Shown here: piece after piece, positions 18,708 to 28,084 of the stretch
How positions within the stretch are numbered: position 1 is the first letter of the stretch
How the letters are laid out: each line of letters begins with the position of its first letter
From: JBJXDT01 sp046153505
GTDB taxonomy: Bacteria > Pseudomonadota > Gammaproteobacteria > Burkholderiales > Methylophilaceae
NCBI GenBank assembly: GCA_046153505.1
Contig: JBJXDT010000044.1
Span: 1-58,637, forward strand
Direction: 5' to 3'
DNA: 58,637 nt
Translations under genes and position numbers: made by a program
The notes under the pieces: model-generated
The model's database searches: none
Told to the model about the DNA's origin: nothing
What the model saw: the letters and a program-made list of their open reading frames with translations, nothing else

Positions 18708-20191
18708 TAAAATTCCTGTTCGGTTTGTGCTTGTGTCCAACCACCGCCTGCTGCGCGGTAAAGGGCTACCCAAGCTAGTAGACGCTCTTTGCTAACATCT
18801 AAGTGCGTAGTTTCCGCCAATAATGTGGTGCGGCGAATTTCTTCTAGTTCAATCAAATTCGCAAATCCCGCTTTTACTTTAGCTTCGGTCGCTGTCAGCG
18901 CCGCTTTGTATCCTGCAATTGCATTGATTAAATCTTTTCGACGGCTCGCGGTGCTATGCAAATTTATCAGCGAATCTTCCACTTCTTTTACAGCATATTG
19001 CACTTTACTACGGTAATTAGCGGCTTCTTCCTCGTAATGTACTTTAGCACTTTTAATGTTGGCACGATTCACGCCACCGTCAAAAATTGGCAAGCTAATC
19101 GAAATTGGCCCAATAGGAAATGCTGTGCCGCTATTATTAAAAGCACGGCTACCAGAAATGTGCGTGTAGCCAAGCGAGCCATCAATAACTACTTTCGGCA
19201 ACAGTGCCGTTTGTTTGTCTCTAATATTGGCTGCTGCATCAATGAGCGCCGCCTCAGCATTGTAAATATCTGGCCGCTGGGCAATCACTTTTGCAGGAAT
19301 TTCCTCAATAGAAAATACATTATCTGCTTGATCTTGTTCCAAGGTAAATGCGTTGCTGGCTAATTTTTGGCGAAGGCTCGGTTCGTCCATTTGCGTAATT
19401 GCCACCAGTGCTTTAACGTCTAAATCGCACTCCGCTTGTCGGCCTGTCAGTTGCTGTTGCGCATCGGCGAGGCCTGCATCGGCAAGATTACTTGAATATG
19501 CACTAGAGAACCCCGCATCAGAAGATATCTTGGTCAGCCGTGCTGTTTCAGCACGCGAGTTTACATCAGCTTGTTGCACATTTGCTTGAAGCTGGCAAAA
19601 GCGTTGGTTGAAATATGCGTTGGCCACTTCGGCAGCGACAGAGACACGTGCCTCGTGCCAATTGGCCTTGCTGGCTTTTTCTTGTACTTTGGCGGCATCA
19701 AACAAAATGGTGTCAGTGCCAAAAATATCGGGCTCCCAGGATGCATCAAAACCAACACGTGTCGTGCTAAATGCACCGCCGCTAAAACTACCTCCGCCTG
19801 TGCCGCTTTTTTGAAGCGTGCGTGACCAAGTCATTCCGCCCGTGATGTTAGGTAAGCGCGCAGCATTAGCGCGCACGGTGTTCACTTTTGCCTCAAAAAT
19901 TCGTGCTTTAGCGCTTGCAATTGAAGGCGCGACCTCTTGCGCAGCGCTAATCATTTCTACAAGTAATGGGTCGTGTAACTGTTCCCAAAACTGTTGCAGA
20001 TTTGCAATTTGACCATCGTGCGGCAATGTACCTTGCCAGCCTGGCGCGATTTTTGTTACGCTAATCGTCTGTTTTGGCACATAATTTTTATTAAGCTTTT
20101 CAAACATACTGCAAGAGCTTAGAAGTGCGCAAGCGGCAATAGACACAAAAAATTGCACGCAATGCTGAAATTGTTTTTGGTTAATATCCAT
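18707..20191 (-). CDS. Outer-membrane efflux lipoprotein, NodT/OprM family
   Basis: This 494-residue protein has a lipoprotein signal with lipobox LLSSC near residue 27, followed by the two repeated OEP domains of TolC-like channels; ARLPNITGGMTWS and IDGSLGYTHISGS are typical strand segments and the helices are Ala/Gln-rich. It is the first gene of the tripartite efflux operon and starts 10 bp after hemH on the same strand. Confidence 0.92.
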   Translation of the reverse strand: MDINQKQFQHCVQFFVSIAACALLSSCSMFEKLNKNYVPKQTISVTKIAPGWQGTLPHDGQIANLQQFWEQLHDPLLVEMISAAQEVAPSIASAKARIFEAKVNTVRANAARLPNITGGMTWSRTLQKSGTGGGSFSGGAFSTTRVGFDASWEPDIFGTDTILFDAAKVQEKASKANWHEARVSVAAEVANAYFNQRFCQLQANVQQADVNSRAETARLTKISSDAGFSSAYSSNLADAGLADAQQQLTGRQAECDLDVKALVAITQMDEPSLRQKLASNAFTLEQDQADNVFSIEEIPAKVIAQRPDIYNAEAALIDAAANIRDKQTALLPKVVIDGSLGYTHISGSRAFNNSGTAFPIGPISISLPIFDGGVNRANIKSAKVHYEEEAANYRSKVQYAVKEVEDSLINLHSTASRRKDLINAIAGYKAALTATEAKVKAGFANLIELEEIRRTTLLAETTHLDVSKERLLAWVALYRAAGGGWTQAQTEQEF

Positions 20192-20201
20192 TTAAATGTG
20201 C

Positions 20202-21320
20202 TTATTTATTTTTTAACATATTAGCTAGCATTTTCGATTGTTCTGACACTTTCTTTGCAGTCTCGGAATCCCACTCCCCCGAAACCCAGCCCTGCAAATG
20301 TTCCAGCGCAATTTCCGTCATGGCCTGAATCCAAGCATCATTTTCGTTTAGCGCGGGAATATAATTATAGTCGCCACCGCCGTTACTTTGAAAGATGTGT
20401 TTACCTTCCATCGCAATTTCTTCTAAAGTTTCCAAGCAATCGCTACTAAACCCTGGGCAAATTACATCAACACGCATGGTTTTAGCTTTGCCAAGTGCTT
20501 CTAAAGTGCTGGCGAGATATGGTTTAAGCCATTCTTGTTTGCCAAACCTTGATTGAAACGCGACTTCATATTTATCTTTACTTAAACCCAACGCATCCGC
20601 TAGCAGGCGCGCTGTTTTATGACATTCACAATGGTAAGGGTCGCCTTTATCCAAATGAAAACGCGGTACGCCGTGAAAACTCATTACTAATTTTTCCCCT
20701 TTTTCAAAATCAGGACGTCTACTTTTCATCCAATAATCATTGACGCTAGCGGCAAGCGCTTTTATATAGGCGGGATGGTCGTGATAATGACGCACAGTGC
20801 GGATGGCTGGCACGTTACGCATTTTTAGTAACACTTTCCACACGGCGTCGTAAACAGCTGCGGTACTGCTAGCGGCGTATTGCGGAAAAAGCGGAAAAAC
20901 GAGGATTTTGTCGCAATGTTGGGCTTTTAGCTTGTTCAACGCGCTGTTCATGCTTGGGTTGCCATAGCTCATACCAAGTTCTACCACAAATGGTGATTTT
21001 ACTTTTTGTGCTAAAAATCCACGTAGCATTTGCGCTTGTTTTTGGCTGTGAACAAGCAGTGGTGAGCCTTCTTTCATCCACACTTGGGCGTATTTTTCAG
21101 CCGATTTTTTTGGACGAACGACCAAAATAATGCAGTGTAAAATCCAGCACCAAATAAAGCGCGGAATTTCAACGACGCGCCTATCCATTAAAAATTGGCC
21201 TAAATAAGGCCTGAGTGCTTTGGCCGTAGGCGCATCTGGCGTGCCTAAGTTAGCAAGCAAAATGCCCACTTTTAGTTGGTCACCATGTTCAAACTTTGGT
21301 TCTGAATTGTAATAGGGCAT
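20202..21320 (-). CDS. hemH: Ferrochelatase
   Basis: HemH inserts Fe2+ into protoporphyrin IX, the last step of protoheme synthesis. The 372-residue protein has GILLANLGTPDAPT near the N-terminus, the catalytic-His block VMSFHGVPRFHLDKGDPYHCEC, and the C-terminal VICPGFSSDCLETLEEIAMEG signature. It lies between a PilZ protein and the efflux operon, all on the minus strand, so it may be cotranscribed with them. Confidence 0.96.
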   Translation of the reverse strand: MPYYNSEPKFEHGDQLKVGILLANLGTPDAPTAKALRPYLGQFLMDRRVVEIPRFIWCWILHCIILVVRPKKSAEKYAQVWMKEGSPLLVHSQKQAQMLRGFLAQKVKSPFVVELGMSYGNPSMNSALNKLKAQHCDKILVFPLFPQYAASSTAAVYDAVWKVLLKMRNVPAIRTVRHYHDHPAYIKALAASVNDYWMKSRRPDFEKGEKLVMSFHGVPRFHLDKGDPYHCECHKTARLLADALGLSKDKYEVAFQSRFGKQEWLKPYLASTLEALGKAKTMRVDVICPGFSSDCLETLEEIAMEGKHIFQSNGGGDYNYIPALNENDAWIQAMTEIALEHLQGWVSGEWDSETAKKVSEQSKMLANMLKNK

Positions 21321-21387
21321 AAGTTAATTTTAAAAAATAAAAGGATGTTATTGAATGCTGGTGGGTGGGTTGCCACCACTGAAATCG

Positions 21388-22335
21388 TTATAATTCATCA
21401 AGTTTTTCACCCGTTATTGTTTGGAAAATATAGCTTTGTAGCATGACCTTGTCGCGAAATTCAATCTCTTTAAATTGGATACCGTGCTTAAACATTTTTT
21501 TATCTTCGGCGCCAGTAGTCTCGAGAATGTTGCGCACAACACTAGGAATGGCATAAACCATTTCATTCCCATCAATGGTAATTTTAAACGTGCATTCAAT
21601 CTCATCGTTGACATTGCCTGCCATTTTTACAGATTCAATCATGGCGCCGCCCAAGCTTAAATCTACAATGCGCCCAGCAGATTTTATATTCTCATAATCT
21701 CCCGGATTTTTATTGATGAGTGACGTAATAATACTGGTACTAATGCGCTGATTTTTTCTTAATTTGTTCGCATAAACTTCACGTGGAAATTTTAAATGCA
21801 TATGCGGATAAGGCTTGTTAAATACCGCGCTCGCTATAGTGGTGAACCGATAAACTATTTTTCCACTAAATAAGCGCACCGCGAAACCTGAGTGCTCTTT
21901 TATATAAACGGTTTTCTCGTCTATTTGTGGCAAGCTACAAATAATGCTGTTTTTATCCAAGCCACCTAAATACTTGATGAAATACTTAATACTGTTGCTA
22001 TCGTCTGTTAATGGGCTAACCTGCATAGATTCACCAATATTAATTGTTTTTAGATTTAACTCCACCAGCATTTCGCCCTCAGTCTGCGAATCGTCTTTTT
22101 TAACCGCATCAGCACTTATTGTATTTTTAGAGTGACTGGTTTTAATGAATTCAATCGTCTTTAAATTAAGATAAAGTCCACGCGCATATAGCTTTTCAAG
22201 CTGGCTTTCTGTGGTGACAACAGTGCCAACCTGCATCAATAATTGACCATGAGAATCGTAAACGGGATATTCAATTGGAATGCCGATTTGAATAAGGCCT
22301 TGTGGTATTGGTCTAACGACCTCTTGCTTCGACAT
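21388..22335 (-). CDS. PilZ domain protein, YcgR-like c-di-GMP effector
   Basis: This 315-residue protein has an N-terminal region (IEYPVYDSHGQLLMQVGTVV) of the kind that precedes PilZ or HD-GYP domains, a middle YcgR-type flexible domain, and a C-terminal PilZ domain. Both c-di-GMP motifs are intact: RKNQR (RxxxR) and DLSLGG (DxSxxG). It is therefore expected to bind c-di-GMP and act on motility or surface behaviour; the target is unknown. It lies 22 bp after hrcA. A diguanylate cyclase is encoded about 8 kb away. Confidence 0.85.
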   Translation of the reverse strand: MSKQEVVRPIPQGLIQIGIPIEYPVYDSHGQLLMQVGTVVTTESQLEKLYARGLYLNLKTIEFIKTSHSKNTISADAVKKDDSQTEGEMLVELNLKTINIGESMQVSPLTDDSNSIKYFIKYLGGLDKNSIICSLPQIDEKTVYIKEHSGFAVRLFSGKIVYRFTTIASAVFNKPYPHMHLKFPREVYANKLRKNQRISTSIITSLINKNPGDYENIKSAGRIVDLSLGGAMIESVKMAGNVNDEIECTFKITIDGNEMVYAIPSVVRNILETTGAEDKKMFKHGIQFKEIEFRDKVMLQSYIFQTITGEKLDEL

Positions 22336-22357
22336 TTCTAAATCTCTGTTCTATATT

Positions 22358-23398
22358 TTAATTTGAAGATAAAGCGTTCGATAATAGTTTCGCAGTAATG
22401 TCTACTATCGGAATTACCCGTTCATAAGCCATGCGTGTGGGGCCAATCACGCCAAGTGTCCCCACCACTTGACCGTCCACCTCGTAAGGCGTGGTTACCA
22501 TACTACACTCATCTAGCTGGCTATAGCCGCTTTCGCCACCAATAAATATTTGCACACCATCAGCATTTTGGCTGTTATCCAGCAATTGTATCAGCGAGGC
22601 GCGACGCTCAAATACATCAAAAAGTTTACGAAGACTTTCAACGTTGGTGGAAAGGTCGTTTACTTGCAATAGTTTACGTTCGCCAGCAATCACAACACCA
22701 TCGCCAGCACCCGCATGGTCATTGGTTTGGCTCATAGTGGCTTGCAGCGCAGCACTCATCAGCACATTAATGTCACTTTGCATTTGTTTTAGCTCGACAT
22801 GCAACTTGTTTTGCGCTTCCTCAATAGTTTGTCCGACAAAATGCGCATTAAAATAATTGCTGGCTTCCGTGAGTTCGCTTGCTGAATAAGGTTTTTCGGT
22901 CGCAATAATGCGGTTCTGCACATTGCCATCGTTTGACACGATAATGACCAAAATGCGTTTTTCTGAGAGCGGCATAAATTCCAAATGCTTAAATACCAGT
23001 GTCTTCCGCTTTGGAATAAGCACCACGCCCGCAAATTGCGTTAAATTTGAAAGAATATCAGCCGCGCTATTAATTAATTGTTGTGGGTCTGGTGAACTAA
23101 GTTCGCTTTTAAGTTGTTGAATTTGCTTGGAATCTAAGGGTTTTACAGAAATCAGGGTATCCACAAATAAGCGGTAGCCTTGTTGCGTGGGTACGCGTCC
23201 AGCCGACGTGTGTGGGCTAGCCACAAAGCCTAAGTTTTCCAAATCGCTCATTACATTACGAATGGTTGCTGGGCTTACATCTAAGCCGCTGTGCTGAAGA
23301 AGCGCGCGTGAGCCGATAGGTTGACCATCGCTAATGTAATGTTCAATCAATGTTTTAAGCAGTATTTGCGCGCGTTGATCCAAGTTTGAGCCTAACAT
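22358..23398 (-). CDS. hrcA: Heat-inducible transcription repressor HrcA
   Basis: HrcA represses groESL and dnaK-type operons by binding CIRCE elements. The 346-residue protein has an N-terminal winged helix (DQRAQILLKTLIEHYISDGQPIGSRAL, SPATIRNVMSDLE, SPHTSAGRVPTQQGYRLFVD) and a C-terminal GAF-like domain ending with IGPTRMAYERVIPIVDITAKLLS. All family blocks are present. It is divergent from nadK with about 100 bp between them, and I saw no CIRCE element there. Confidence 0.96.
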   Translation of the reverse strand: MLGSNLDQRAQILLKTLIEHYISDGQPIGSRALLQHSGLDVSPATIRNVMSDLENLGFVASPHTSAGRVPTQQGYRLFVDTLISVKPLDSKQIQQLKSELSSPDPQQLINSAADILSNLTQFAGVVLIPKRKTLVFKHLEFMPLSEKRILVIIVSNDGNVQNRIIATEKPYSASELTEASNYFNAHFVGQTIEEAQNKLHVELKQMQSDINVLMSAALQATMSQTNDHAGAGDGVVIAGERKLLQVNDLSTNVESLRKLFDVFERRASLIQLLDNSQNADGVQIFIGGESGYSQLDECSMVTTPYEVDGQVVGTLGVIGPTRMAYERVIPIVDITAKLLSNALSSN

Positions 23399-23500
23399 TT
23401 TTCCATATCAAATCATTAAGGTGCTATTTTGCCCGAATTAGTTCAACTGGAATAGTCTTGCGCGCTTTTCAGCTATGCGCAACTGTGCTTTAATGCCGTC

Positions 23501-24370
23501 ATGAAACCAATGTTTAAGTCTATCGCCATTATTGGCAAATACATGCAGAAATCTGCTTTGCAACAAATGCAAAATGATTTGGCAGATTTGGCGCGGCATT
23601 TACATTCAAAAAAAATCGAGGTATGGCTAGAGGAAATCACGGCAAAACACGCAGAATTGACGGGTTTTAAAACAGCTTGGCTGGAAAGCATAGGTAGTAA
23701 GGTCGATTTGGTGATTGTGATGGGTGGCGACGGTACAATGCTAGGCGTAGCGCGTGCCCTCAAACAACACGATGTGCCCTTGGTAGGCATTAACCGCGGG
23801 CGTTTTGGCTTTTTAACTGATTTGCGCGCCGAGGAAATGTTGCACGCCATGGATAGAATTTTGGCGGGTGAATTCCATACAGAGAAACGCATGCTACTAA
23901 ACGCAATGGTCAGTCGCGCTGGCAAGCTGATTTATCAAGGCTTTGCCATGAACGATGTCGTAGTAAAAAGTGGCCTGCGTTTAATTGAGCTTGAGGTTAA
24001 AATCAACGGCAAATTTGTACATAAACAACGCGCAGACGGCTTGATTATAAGCACCCCAACAGGCACTACAGCCTACGCACTCTCTGCAGGAGGGCCAATT
24101 TTGCATCCAGATTTAGATGCTATTGCGATTGTGCCAATCAACCCGCATACGCTTAGCAATCGGCCAATTGCAGTCAATAGCAACTCTAGTATTGAGATTA
24201 CCTTAGTGCAGGTGGATGACGCGCAAATTAGCTATGACGGTCAGTTTCAGCTTGCCTTAGAGGAGAACGACAAAGTTCAGATTCTGCGCGCAGAAGATAC
24301 GATTACTTTGTTGCACCCATCAGAATATTGCTATTACGAGATGTTACGCAATAAGCTTAATTGGGGCTAA
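23501..24370 (+). CDS. nadK: NAD kinase
   Basis: NadK phosphorylates NAD+ to NADP+. The 289-residue protein has the nucleotide-binding block VIVMGGDGTMLGVARAL (GGDG motif), GINRGRFGFLTD, NDVVV, and the TPTGTTAYALSAGGPI block for NAD binding. ATG at 23501 is used; ATG at 23510 is an alternative. It lies 3 bp before recN, with which it probably forms an operon, an association seen in many proteobacteria. Confidence 0.96.
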   Translation: MKPMFKSIAIIGKYMQKSALQQMQNDLADLARHLHSKKIEVWLEEITAKHAELTGFKTAWLESIGSKVDLVIVMGGDGTMLGVARALKQHDVPLVGINRGRFGFLTDLRAEEMLHAMDRILAGEFHTEKRMLLNAMVSRAGKLIYQGFAMNDVVVKSGLRLIELEVKINGKFVHKQRADGLIISTPTGTTAYALSAGGPILHPDLDAIAIVPINPHTLSNRPIAVNSNSSIEITLVQVDDAQISYDGQFQLALEENDKVQILRAEDTITLLHPSEYCYYEMLRNKLNWG

Positions 24371-24373
24371 TCG

Positions 24374-26020
24374 ATGCTACAAGCGTTATCTATCCGCAAT
24401 TTCATCATTGTCGAAGCGCTCGATTTAGAGTTTGAGCGCGGCTTTACCACGCTCACAGGTGAAACAGGCGCGGGAAAATCCATTTTAATCGATGCGCTCT
24501 CGCTCGCGCTGGGCGCGCGCAACGAGGGCGAAGTGATTCGCTCGGGTGCTGATAAAGCGGACATCAGCGTCACGTTTTTAAGCAACGGATTGGCGAATGC
24601 TTGGTTAAAAGCAAACGAGCAAGAGACCGCACCAGACCTTGTGCTCAGGCGTGTGATTTATACTGATGGTCGTAGTCGGGGCTTTATTAACGGCGTTGCC
24701 GTCACTATTGGCCAACTTAAAGAGCTTGGCGAGTTGCTGGTGGATATTTATAGCCAAAACGCGCATCATTCCTTGCTAAACGTCAATACACAACGTCAAA
24801 TTTTGGATGAATTTGCAGCTGCAAATGACTCAATTACAGAAGTCGCCAAGCACTATAAAACTTGGGCGCATCTCAACAAGCAACGCATGGAAATCGAAAA
24901 AAATGCAGCCGTTTATGCCGATGAACTGGCAGAATTGCGCGACAAAGTGCGTGAGTTAAAACAATTAAATTTTGCTGCAGATGAATGGCAAGAATTGCAA
25001 GTGGAACACAGCCGATTGAGCAATGGCGCGGCTTTGCTGGCAGGTGGCGAATTGGCTGTGAGCTTGATAAGCGAAGGTGATGTAAGTGCAATTAGCATGC
25101 TCGCGCAGGCGCAACACAAGCTGGCAGAGTTGGTGGAATTTGACCCACAACTTGCCGAAACCGCTGATACCGTTGATTCTGCGGCGATTCAGTTGCAAGA
25201 AGCAGCGCGCGCACTAAATCGCTACTTACAACGTACCGAGCTAGATCCTGCAAGATTAGATGAAGTGGAAAACCGCATTCAGGCTATTTATGGCGCAAGC
25301 AGAAAATACCGCGTTAAACCAGAAGAACTCAATGATTTGTTGATCAGAGACCAAGCGCGTATGGCTGAGCTGGAAGGCTTTGCGAGCGATGGCGGTTTGG
25401 CAAAACAAGAAGCCGAAGTGCTGGAGTTTTATCAAATTTCAGCTAAGAAACTTAGCGCAAGCCGCAATCAGGCCGCTAAAACCTTAAGTGAGAAAATCAG
25501 TGCAGAAATGCAACGATTATCATTGAATGGCGGGCGTTTCGAGGTGCAATTAATCCCATGTGAAAAATCGGCAAATGGCTTGGAAGCGGTGGAATTTTTA
25601 GTGGCAGGTCATGCGGGCGTTCAGCCTAGAGCGTTGAATAAAGTCGCTTCCGGCGGCGAGTTGTCACGCATCAGCTTGGCGCTCCACGTGACAACGGCTT
25701 CTCAAGGGAGCGTGCCGACCATGATTTTTGATGAGGTCGATGTCGGCATTGGCGGTGGTGTGGCCGAAGTTGTTGGGCAGTTGCTAAAACAGCTTGGTGC
25801 GGAGCGCCAAGTACTCGTAATTACGCACTTGCCGCAAGTCGCGGCTCAGGCCGCGGAGCATTTGCAAGTATCTAAAACGCAAGTCAATGGCGCGACTTTA
25901 AGCCATATTCAAATCTTAAACCAAACTGAACGTGTGGAAGAAATCGCGCGCATGTTGGGCGGGATTCAGATTACCGAAACCACGCGAGAGCATGCGAAAG
26001 AAATGCTTGGGGTTTTGTAG
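24374..26020 (+). CDS. recN: DNA repair protein RecN
   Basis: RecN is an SMC-like ATPase acting in double-strand break repair. The 548-residue protein has Walker A GETGAGKSI (29-37), a central coiled coil (about 160-375), the ABC signature ASGGELSRISLALH, and Walker B MIFDEVDVGIGGG. Its stop codon lies inside the first arm of an inverted repeat pair. It is translated just after nadK. Confidence 0.96.
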   Translation: MLQALSIRNFIIVEALDLEFERGFTTLTGETGAGKSILIDALSLALGARNEGEVIRSGADKADISVTFLSNGLANAWLKANEQETAPDLVLRRVIYTDGRSRGFINGVAVTIGQLKELGELLVDIYSQNAHHSLLNVNTQRQILDEFAAANDSITEVAKHYKTWAHLNKQRMEIEKNAAVYADELAELRDKVRELKQLNFAADEWQELQVEHSRLSNGAALLAGGELAVSLISEGDVSAISMLAQAQHKLAELVEFDPQLAETADTVDSAAIQLQEAARALNRYLQRTELDPARLDEVENRIQAIYGASRKYRVKPEELNDLLIRDQARMAELEGFASDGGLAKQEAEVLEFYQISAKKLSASRNQAAKTLSEKISAEMQRLSLNGGRFEVQLIPCEKSANGLEAVEFLVAGHAGVQPRALNKVASGGELSRISLALHVTTASQGSVPTMIFDEVDVGIGGGVAEVVGQLLKQLGAERQVLVITHLPQVAAQAAEHLQVSKTQVNGATLSHIQILNQTERVEEIARMLGGIQITETTREHAKEMLGVL

Positions 26021-26117
26021 GGCGTTAATAGCAAAGCGTATTGCGCTGCAAGAATAGTTTTGAGGATTTTGAGGTACCACATGCGGCGTAATGCCTTTCA
26101 GTTATTGCGCCCTACGC
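26017..26117. repeat. Inverted pair of GTAGGGCG-type palindromic repeats
   Basis: The arm at 26017-26052 begins GTAGGGCG and continues to TATTGCGC. The arm at 26078-26117 is its diverged reverse complement and ends GCGCCCTAC. Each arm is also internally palindromic (GGCG...CAATA against TATTGCGC). The two arms face each other across about 25 bp, and the first contains the recN stop codon. This resembles REP/MITE-like intergenic repeats. No coding sequence is evident between recN and the broken lipoprotein gene apart from these arms. Confidence 0.6.
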
Positions 26118-26130
26118 GGGCTAAGCTTGT

Positions 26131-26448
26131 TTATGCATCAGTAACGAATCCCTCGCATTTGCTTGAATCTACATTGTTAATATAACGCCAAGCTGTGATA
26201 ATGTCATCCTCACTCTTAACCGTAAATGCTACTGAACAGTTACCATTGGAGTCGTTCCACTGCAATTCGTAAGTATCTTAGTCAATTTTTTCTCGGTGAA
26301 ATTGACTTTCATAGGCTGGGCGAATTACCTCATTGATACTTTTACCTATTGCATTATTTAAATTTTTAACAGCTGACGAAGCGCAACCTGCGCAGAAAAC
26401 GACTGCTAAAGCTATACAAACAAGATAGCGCAGTAATTTATTTTGCAT
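26131..26448 (-). pseudogene. Small lipoprotein gene interrupted by an in-frame stop
   Basis: Reading from ATG at 26448 gives 105 codons broken by one TAA at codon 57 (26278-26280). The first 56 residues form a lipoprotein signal (lipobox FCAGC, Cys22) and a short helix; after the stop the same frame continues with DTYELQWNDSNG, CSVAFTVKSEDDIITAWRYI and ends CEGFVTDA at a natural TAA. The downstream part reads as a folded beta-rich domain with two cysteines, so the stop looks recent. I do not recognise the family. It is too short for ordinary ORF calling and lies in the gap between recN and the M48 protease. Confidence 0.7.
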
Positions 26449-26471
26449 ATCAAATTATTTAAGCCTAAATT

Positions 26472-28043
26472 CTATTTAGCCAACTCTGCCGCTTCAACCA
26501 CTACTTTGAACAGCCTAGCTTCTTGCGGGGTTTGAATGCGTTCACCAATTGCCACCTGATTGCGTTTACCAGGTTGTACGCCGTTAATAATCATAGGTTG
26601 GCTTTGACCAACAGCTCGGCCGGTTTGCGCGTCGTATTTGATCACGCGCACTTGCACGCGCCCAACGGGTAAGTTGGTGTCGTTTTGCACGACGGCGAAT
26701 AAGTTACCGCTGGCATCTGCCACTGGCCCAGATTCGATATATTTAGCGGGGTTACGCGGTAAATCAAGTCGAACACCGCGACTGTTGGCCTCTTTGCCGA
26801 TATCAGAATCAGAACCAGCAGCCATTTGGTAATTTTGTAATGCACCATCAACATCGCCTCGTTCTTCAGCGATCTCGCCCAAATATAAAGCAGCAGGTGC
26901 AGTAGGCAAAAGTGTGTTGGCTTTTTTAAGATAAGGTTCTGCTTCGGCTTTACGTCCTAAGTTGTAAAGCGCAATGCCGGTTTGCACGTGTGGTTTAAAG
27001 TAATCGGGCTGCATTGCAATAGCTTTTGCATAAATGCCAATCGCGTCGTTAGGTTTTTTTTGCGCCATCGCTACATCGCCCAAAAGCTCTTGAAAACGCG
27101 CCTCCTTTGGTTCTAGTTTAATCGCTTCTTGCGCTTTTTTGGTGGCTGTTGCGGTGTCGCCTTTACCTAGCGCTTTTACGCCTTCATCGTAGGCTTTGTA
27201 TGCAGGTTGAGTCGCTTTTAAATGTGCAACTTTTTGTGCATAAATTTCCGTCCCCATTTCACCGCCAGCGCCAAGCTGCGCCAAAGTAATTTTGTTTGCC
27301 GCTACGCGCTCGGGCGAGGGCGGGTGCGAAGCAAATAAGCCTTCTAAAAAGCTGCTTTGCTTGCCTTGACTTAAGCGCACAAAAGTTTCTTGAAGTGTCA
27401 CGCCCGCAGTTGGGTCGTAACCCGCTTTTTTCATATAGTTCATGCCGTAATGATCGGCTTCACTTTCCGCATCACGACCGTATTTCATTGTGGCCATTTG
27501 TGCGCCCACTTGCGAGGCGCCCACAAGCAAGTTGCCATAATTTTTATTTTGCGAGGCAATGCCCACCGCAATCATGCCTGCTTGCATAAATATGCCGCGC
27601 TCCATGCTTTTGGCGCCATGGCGAGCGGCAGCGTGCACTATTTCGTGCCCAAGAACGGCGGCAAGTTCAGCTTCGCTGTTGAGCTCGTAGAGCAAGCCAC
27701 GATTAAACGCGATTTTGCCACCAGGCATTGCCCAAGCATTGGGCACAGAATCGTTAAGCACGACAAATTCGTAGGGTAGCTCGGGACGGTCAGAGACAGC
27801 GGCGAGTTTTTTTCCTACACCTTGAACATAAGCGGTTAAATCTGGGTCGATAATGTAATCGCCACCTTGCGATTGGCGGGCAGGGGAATAGTTTTGTTGG
27901 CCGATTGAAACTTCTTGTTTTTCCGAGACAAACTGAAATTCTTTTTTCTTGGTGACGGGATTAGTGCCGCAAGCAGTGAAAATGAGACTTATTACTATAC
28001 CTAAAACAAGTGATGAATATTGCCGTATTTGCATTGATTTCAT
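26472..28043 (-). CDS. M48 family metalloprotease lipoprotein with TPR repeats (BepA-like)
   Basis: This 523-residue protein has a lipobox (IFTAC, Cys25), a zinc protease domain with HEIVH (His133, Glu134, His137) and a third-ligand candidate in ESEADHYG near residue 203. Two or more TPR units follow at about 285-420. This matches the BepA/YfgC group, which handles outer-membrane protein assembly quality control in the periplasm. An extra C-terminal domain of about 100 residues (from GVRLDLPRNP) is not part of the usual protease-TPR layout that I know. Confidence 0.88.
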   Translation of the reverse strand: MKSMQIRQYSSLVLGIVISLIFTACGTNPVTKKKEFQFVSEKQEVSIGQQNYSPARQSQGGDYIIDPDLTAYVQGVGKKLAAVSDRPELPYEFVVLNDSVPNAWAMPGGKIAFNRGLLYELNSEAELAAVLGHEIVHAAARHGAKSMERGIFMQAGMIAVGIASQNKNYGNLLVGASQVGAQMATMKYGRDAESEADHYGMNYMKKAGYDPTAGVTLQETFVRLSQGKQSSFLEGLFASHPPSPERVAANKITLAQLGAGGEMGTEIYAQKVAHLKATQPAYKAYDEGVKALGKGDTATATKKAQEAIKLEPKEARFQELLGDVAMAQKKPNDAIGIYAKAIAMQPDYFKPHVQTGIALYNLGRKAEAEPYLKKANTLLPTAPAALYLGEIAEERGDVDGALQNYQMAAGSDSDIGKEANSRGVRLDLPRNPAKYIESGPVADASGNLFAVVQNDTNLPVGRVQVRVIKYDAQTGRAVGQSQPMIINGVQPGKRNQVAIGERIQTPQEARLFKVVVEAAELAK

Positions 28044-28084
28044 AATGAGCTCCCCAACTAATCAAAATCAAACTGCTATAGTTG

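Noticed and set aside
21340..21380. G-rich GGTGG/CCACC stretch between hemH and the PilZ gene as a terminator or G-quadruplex
   Set aside because: The stem is short with no T-run on the minus strand, and there are not four G-tracts.
23399..23500. CIRCE element in the hrcA-nadK gap
   Set aside because: No TTAGCACTC/GAGTGCTAA pair was found, so HrcA autoregulation is not supported here.
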